Below the pieces are notes generated by a model. That model was not told where the DNA came from, searched no databases, and saw only the letters and a list, made by a program, of their open reading frames with translations. Shown piece after piece: positions 61,528 through 64,000 of a stretch of 64,000 bases of DNA (the stretch's first letter is position 1; every line of letters starts with the position of its first letter). The stretch lies in contig CAVYQS010000004.1 in assembly GCA_963770765.1 (NCBI GenBank), forward strand, positions 5,302 through 69,301, written 5' to 3'. The stretch is from CAVPCY01 sp963770765 (GTDB lineage Bacteria; Actinomycetota; Coriobacteriia; Anaerosomatales; PHET01). Both the position numbers and the translations under genes were made by a program.

Positions 61528-62244
61528 ATGTCGACCATCCTCGTCGTCGAGGACGACCCCATCATCCGTCAGACCGTCGAGTACGCGCTCAAGCGAGCCG
61601 GCTTCACCACGCACTCGACCGGTGATGGCGCCCAAGCACTGGAGATCGCCGAGAAGACCGCGCCCGATCTGGTCTTGCTCGACCTCATGTTGCCGGGCCT
61701 CGACGGGTATCAGATAGCCGAGCGCCTGCGCGCTCACGACAAGGAGACCGCGATCGTCATGGTCACCGCCCTCGACGCGGACCGCGACAAGGTGCGCGGC
61801 CTCGACGCCGGCGCAGACGACTACATCACCAAGCCCTTCTCGATGGAGGAGTTGCTCGCCCGCGTGCGGGCCAACCTGCGTCGAGTGCGCACCCGGGAGA
61901 CCCTCGCCGACGACCGCGCCATAGAGCTCGGCGACCTTCTCATCGAACCCAAGAGCTTCCGCGCCTCGGTGGCCGGCACGCCCGCCAGACTGCGGCTCAA
62001 GGAGTTCCAGTTGCTGCACGCGATGGCGAAGCGCGAGGGTCAGCTGTGCACCCGTCAGATGCTCGCCGAGGAGGTCTGGGGCTACGAGCACATGACCTCT
62101 TCTCGGACGATCGACGTTCACGTGCGCCGCCTGCGACAGGCGATCGAGGAGCCCTCGGAGTTCATCTACATCCACACCGTGCACGGTATGGGCTACCGGT
62201 TCGAGCCGGTGAGCAAGGACGACCAGAGTCCCGGACCGTCATGA
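61528..62244 (+). CDS. phoB: PhoB-like OmpR-family response regulator
   Basis: 238 residues. The receiver domain has the acidic pocket VVEDDPIIR, phospho-acceptor Asp in LLDLMLPGLDGY, Thr in VMVTALDAD and Lys in ITKPFSMEELLARV. The winged helix follows with LRLKEFQLLHAM, RTIDVHVRRLR and HTVHGMGYRFEP. ATG 61528 is behind GAGGGAG. It overlaps phoR by four bases. It likely controls pstSCAB, which is divergent from it. Confidence 0.93.
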   Translation: MSTILVVEDDPIIRQTVEYALKRAGFTTHSTGDGAQALEIAEKTAPDLVLLDLMLPGLDGYQIAERLRAHDKETAIVMVTALDADRDKVRGLDAGADDYITKPFSMEELLARVRANLRRVRTRETLADDRAIELGDLLIEPKSFRASVAGTPARLRLKEFQLLHAMAKREGQLCTRQMLAEEVWGYEHMTSSRTIDVHVRRLRQAIEEPSEFIYIHTVHGMGYRFEPVSKDDQSPGPS

Positions 62245-64000
62245 GTCGGTTGAACCGGGTCACGGGCTCTCTTCTCGCACGAGTCGCACTGGGCTACGTG
62301 CTCATCACCGTGGTCTTCGCCGGCGCCTGGGTCTGGTCGCTGTACGGCCCGCTCACGCAGGCGGCGGTACGCCAACAACAGCGCAACCTGACGGCCGTCG
62401 CGCAATCGGCAGCGCTCGTTGCCGCTCAGGAGGACGTCTCCCCCGCCCAGGTTGCCGAGCAGCTCGTTGCGCGCACCGACCTGCGTCTCACCATCGTGCG
62501 GTCCGACGGCACCGTCATGGCCGACTCCAACTTCGATCCCGCGGTCATGGAGAACCACGCGGACCGTCCCGAGATCGCCTCTGCGCTCACGGGCGCGGTC
62601 GGCTTCGATCGCCGCGTCTCTCGCACCGAGCAACGCGAGGAGCTGTACGTCGCCGTACCGGCCTCTGTCGGCGGCACCAGGGTCGCGCTCAGGGTCTCGC
62701 AGCCCATCGCCGAGATCGAAGCCATCGCCGCACGCTCCCGCCGAGTCGGGCTGCTGCTCCTTGGCGGCGCGCTGCTCGCAGCGATCGCCATCGCTGTGGG
62801 TACCATGCGGGCGGCCGCTCGCCCGATACAGCAGCTCTCGGCCACCGCACAGCGGATGGCCGACGGGGACCTCGAGGTGCGGATGCCCGAGGTGCCGACC
62901 GACCTGCAGGACCTCGCCGACGCGCTCGACGTCCTCAAGAGCCAGATGGCCGCCCGGCTCGCAGCACTCGAAGCCGAGCAACGCACGCTCCGCGCGACGC
63001 TCGACGGTCTGCGTGACGCCGTGCTCGTGCTCGACGGGACCACGATCCAACTGGCGAACAGCACGGCCGGCCGGATCTTCCGCGAACCCGCCGGCGGGTG
63101 GCCCGGCACATCGCTCGAGGCTGCGGCCCTCCCTGGTGGCCTTGAGGCCGCGATCCGGGCCCGACTGTCGGGCGGAACCGGGATCGAGGAACTCGAGCTT
63201 CCCTCAGACCCCACCGGGCGTGTGCTGCGGCTCCGCGTCGCCCCCCTGGATCCTTCAGCCGACCGCAGCAGCCGTGCGATCGTGTCGGTGGCCGATGTCA
63301 CCGAGCAGGCGCGGCTCGACAGCGTACGGCGCGACTTCGTCGCCAACGCGAGCCACGAGCTCAAGACCCCGGTGTCCGGCATCCACCTGCTCGCCGAGTC
63401 AGTCGAGACGGCGGCCTCGGACGGAGACGTCGAACAGGCGCTGGCGTTCGCTCGGCAGATAGAGACCGAGACGGTCAGGCTCCAGCGTCTCGTGGGCGAC
63501 CTGCTCGACCTGTCCCGTCTCGAGACGGCGCCGGAACCCGGGGCGATCACCGACATCAGAGTCGCGGTCGACAACGCGCTGGTCTCCCACCGCTCGGCTG
63601 CCTCGCGCAAGGGGCTCACGCTCGATGTCGACCTCGCCGCTGTGAGGGGCGAAGACGTGTTCGTGGCCGCGGAACCGACCGACATCGCCGTGGCTCTCGA
63701 CAACCTGCTCGACAACGCGATCAGCTACACGGCCGCCGGGTCGGTACGTGTGAGCGTCGAGGCGGCGGAGGCGTGGGTGACGCTCGTCGTGAGCGACACC
63801 GGGCCGGGCATCCCCGCCGCCGATCAGCCACGCGTCTTCGAGCGCTTCTACCGGGTCGACCGAGGCAGGTCGCGCGATTCGGGGGGGACGGGACTGGGGC
63901 TCGCACTGGTGCGCCACGTGGTCGAGCGCAACGGCGGATCGGTATCGCTGAGCTCGACGCCGGGCACCGGGTCGACCTTCACGCTGAGGATTCCGCGGGC
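62241..64000 (+). CDS. phoR: PhoR-like sensor histidine kinase (3' end outside window)
   Basis: 586 codons are visible and no stop is reached. Domains: membrane helix 1 (about 11-32), extracytoplasmic sensor part, helix 2 (about 168-188), HAMP (IQQLSATAQRMADGDLEV) and a short PAS-like region. HisKA follows with the phospho-His in FVANASHELKTPVSGI, then HATPase with NLLDNAISYT, VSDTGPGIP and GGTGLGLALV. ATG overlaps the phoB stop (ATGA). Only the last few residues are missing. It should phosphorylate PhoB when phosphate is low. Confidence 0.93.
   Translation, partial: MSRLNRVTGSLLARVALGYVLITVVFAGAWVWSLYGPLTQAAVRQQQRNLTAVAQSAALVAAQEDVSPAQVAEQLVARTDLRLTIVRSDGTVMADSNFDPAVMENHADRPEIASALTGAVGFDRRVSRTEQREELYVAVPASVGGTRVALRVSQPIAEIEAIAARSRRVGLLLLGGALLAAIAIAVGTMRAAARPIQQLSATAQRMADGDLEVRMPEVPTDLQDLADALDVLKSQMAARLAALEAEQRTLRATLDGLRDAVLVLDGTTIQLANSTAGRIFREPAGGWPGTSLEAAALPGGLEAAIRARLSGGTGIEELELPSDPTGRVLRLRVAPLDPSADRSSRAIVSVADVTEQARLDSVRRDFVANASHELKTPVSGIHLLAESVETAASDGDVEQALAFARQIETETVRLQRLVGDLLDLSRLETAPEPGAITDIRVAVDNALVSHRSAASRKGLTLDVDLAAVRGEDVFVAAEPTDIAVALDNLLDNAISYTAAGSVRVSVEAAEAWVTLVVSDTGPGIPAADQPRVFERFYRVDRGRSRDSGGTGLGLALVRHVVERNGGSVSLSSTPGTGSTFTLRIPR

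Noticed and set aside
1..64000. tRNA, rRNA, CRISPR arrays, insertion sequences, prophage
   Set aside because: None seen: no spaced direct repeats, no transposase or integrase motifs and no tRNA-like cloverleaf noticed by eye.

Overview
The window is high-GC DNA, densely packed with protein genes and free of rRNA, tRNA, CRISPR or transposase genes. It looks like a chromosomal piece of an anaerobic, high-GC actinobacterium. Supporting signs are a DUF2469 protein (an actinobacterial family), a GatCA pair, a membrane PASTA protein, a PadR-linked heterodimeric ABC exporter, and a MetH-MetV-MetF-Lpd block of the kind seen in anaerobes with folate-bound C1 metabolism. A Coriobacteriia/Anaerosomatia-like host is my inference; nothing here proves the taxon.

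Layout. 1-6134: edge of a surface-polysaccharide region with a secreted beta-helix protein (minus, cut by the window edge), a 559 bp intergenic stretch holding a long near-perfect hairpin, and four plus-strand decoration genes (a methyltransferase, a decayed methyltransferase with a zinc ribbon, an ATP-grasp ligase, a FemAB/GNAT-like protein). 6287-23083: one long minus-strand exopolysaccharide operon. It reads aminotransferase, phosphoglycosyl transferase, Gfo/Idh/MocA dehydrogenase, acetyltransferase, GT2, Wzx flippase, Wzz-like protein, Wzy-like protein, two GT2s, AsnB-like amidotransferase, polysaccharide deacetylase and two GT4s. The sugar genes fit a 2,3-diacetamido-uronic acid type pathway.

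23365-29669: gatCA, a ferredoxin-CPBP fusion, a second CPBP protein, ligA and a DUF2469 gene. 29955-30999: a ferritin-like/GGDEF fusion. 30996-37830: metH-metV-metF-lpd-ridA-lipA, all minus. 37880-40908: a small membrane protein, a NUDIX hydrolase, an EamA transporter, a PASTA protein and a SHOCT peptide. 41118-48504: an asymmetric ABC exporter pair, PadR regulator, flavodoxin-like reductase, alpha/beta hydrolase, and an ApgM-type phosphoglycerate mutase or homoserine kinase.

49243-54514 is the most unusual block. It has a secreted beta-propeller with a C-terminal membrane module, an ExbB/MotA-like channel protein, a DUF2149 protein, a HTH-PBP regulator, a stand-alone copy of the propeller's C-terminal module, a TiaS-like protein and a small Cys-rich protein. 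I propose it as an energised cell-envelope system. 54583-57623: threonine synthase plus small enzymes. 57680-57828: a candidate small RNA with C-rich loops and a strong terminator. 57857-64000: pstSCAB (minus) divergent from phoB-phoR (plus), with a Pho-box-like direct repeat between them.

Six genes (wzz-like, acetyltransferase, DegT aminotransferase, GGDEF, propeller, pstC) are each broken by exactly one base and become full length when it is restored. This suggests residual assembly indels rather than biological decay. The methyltransferase at 2752-3705 is far more damaged.
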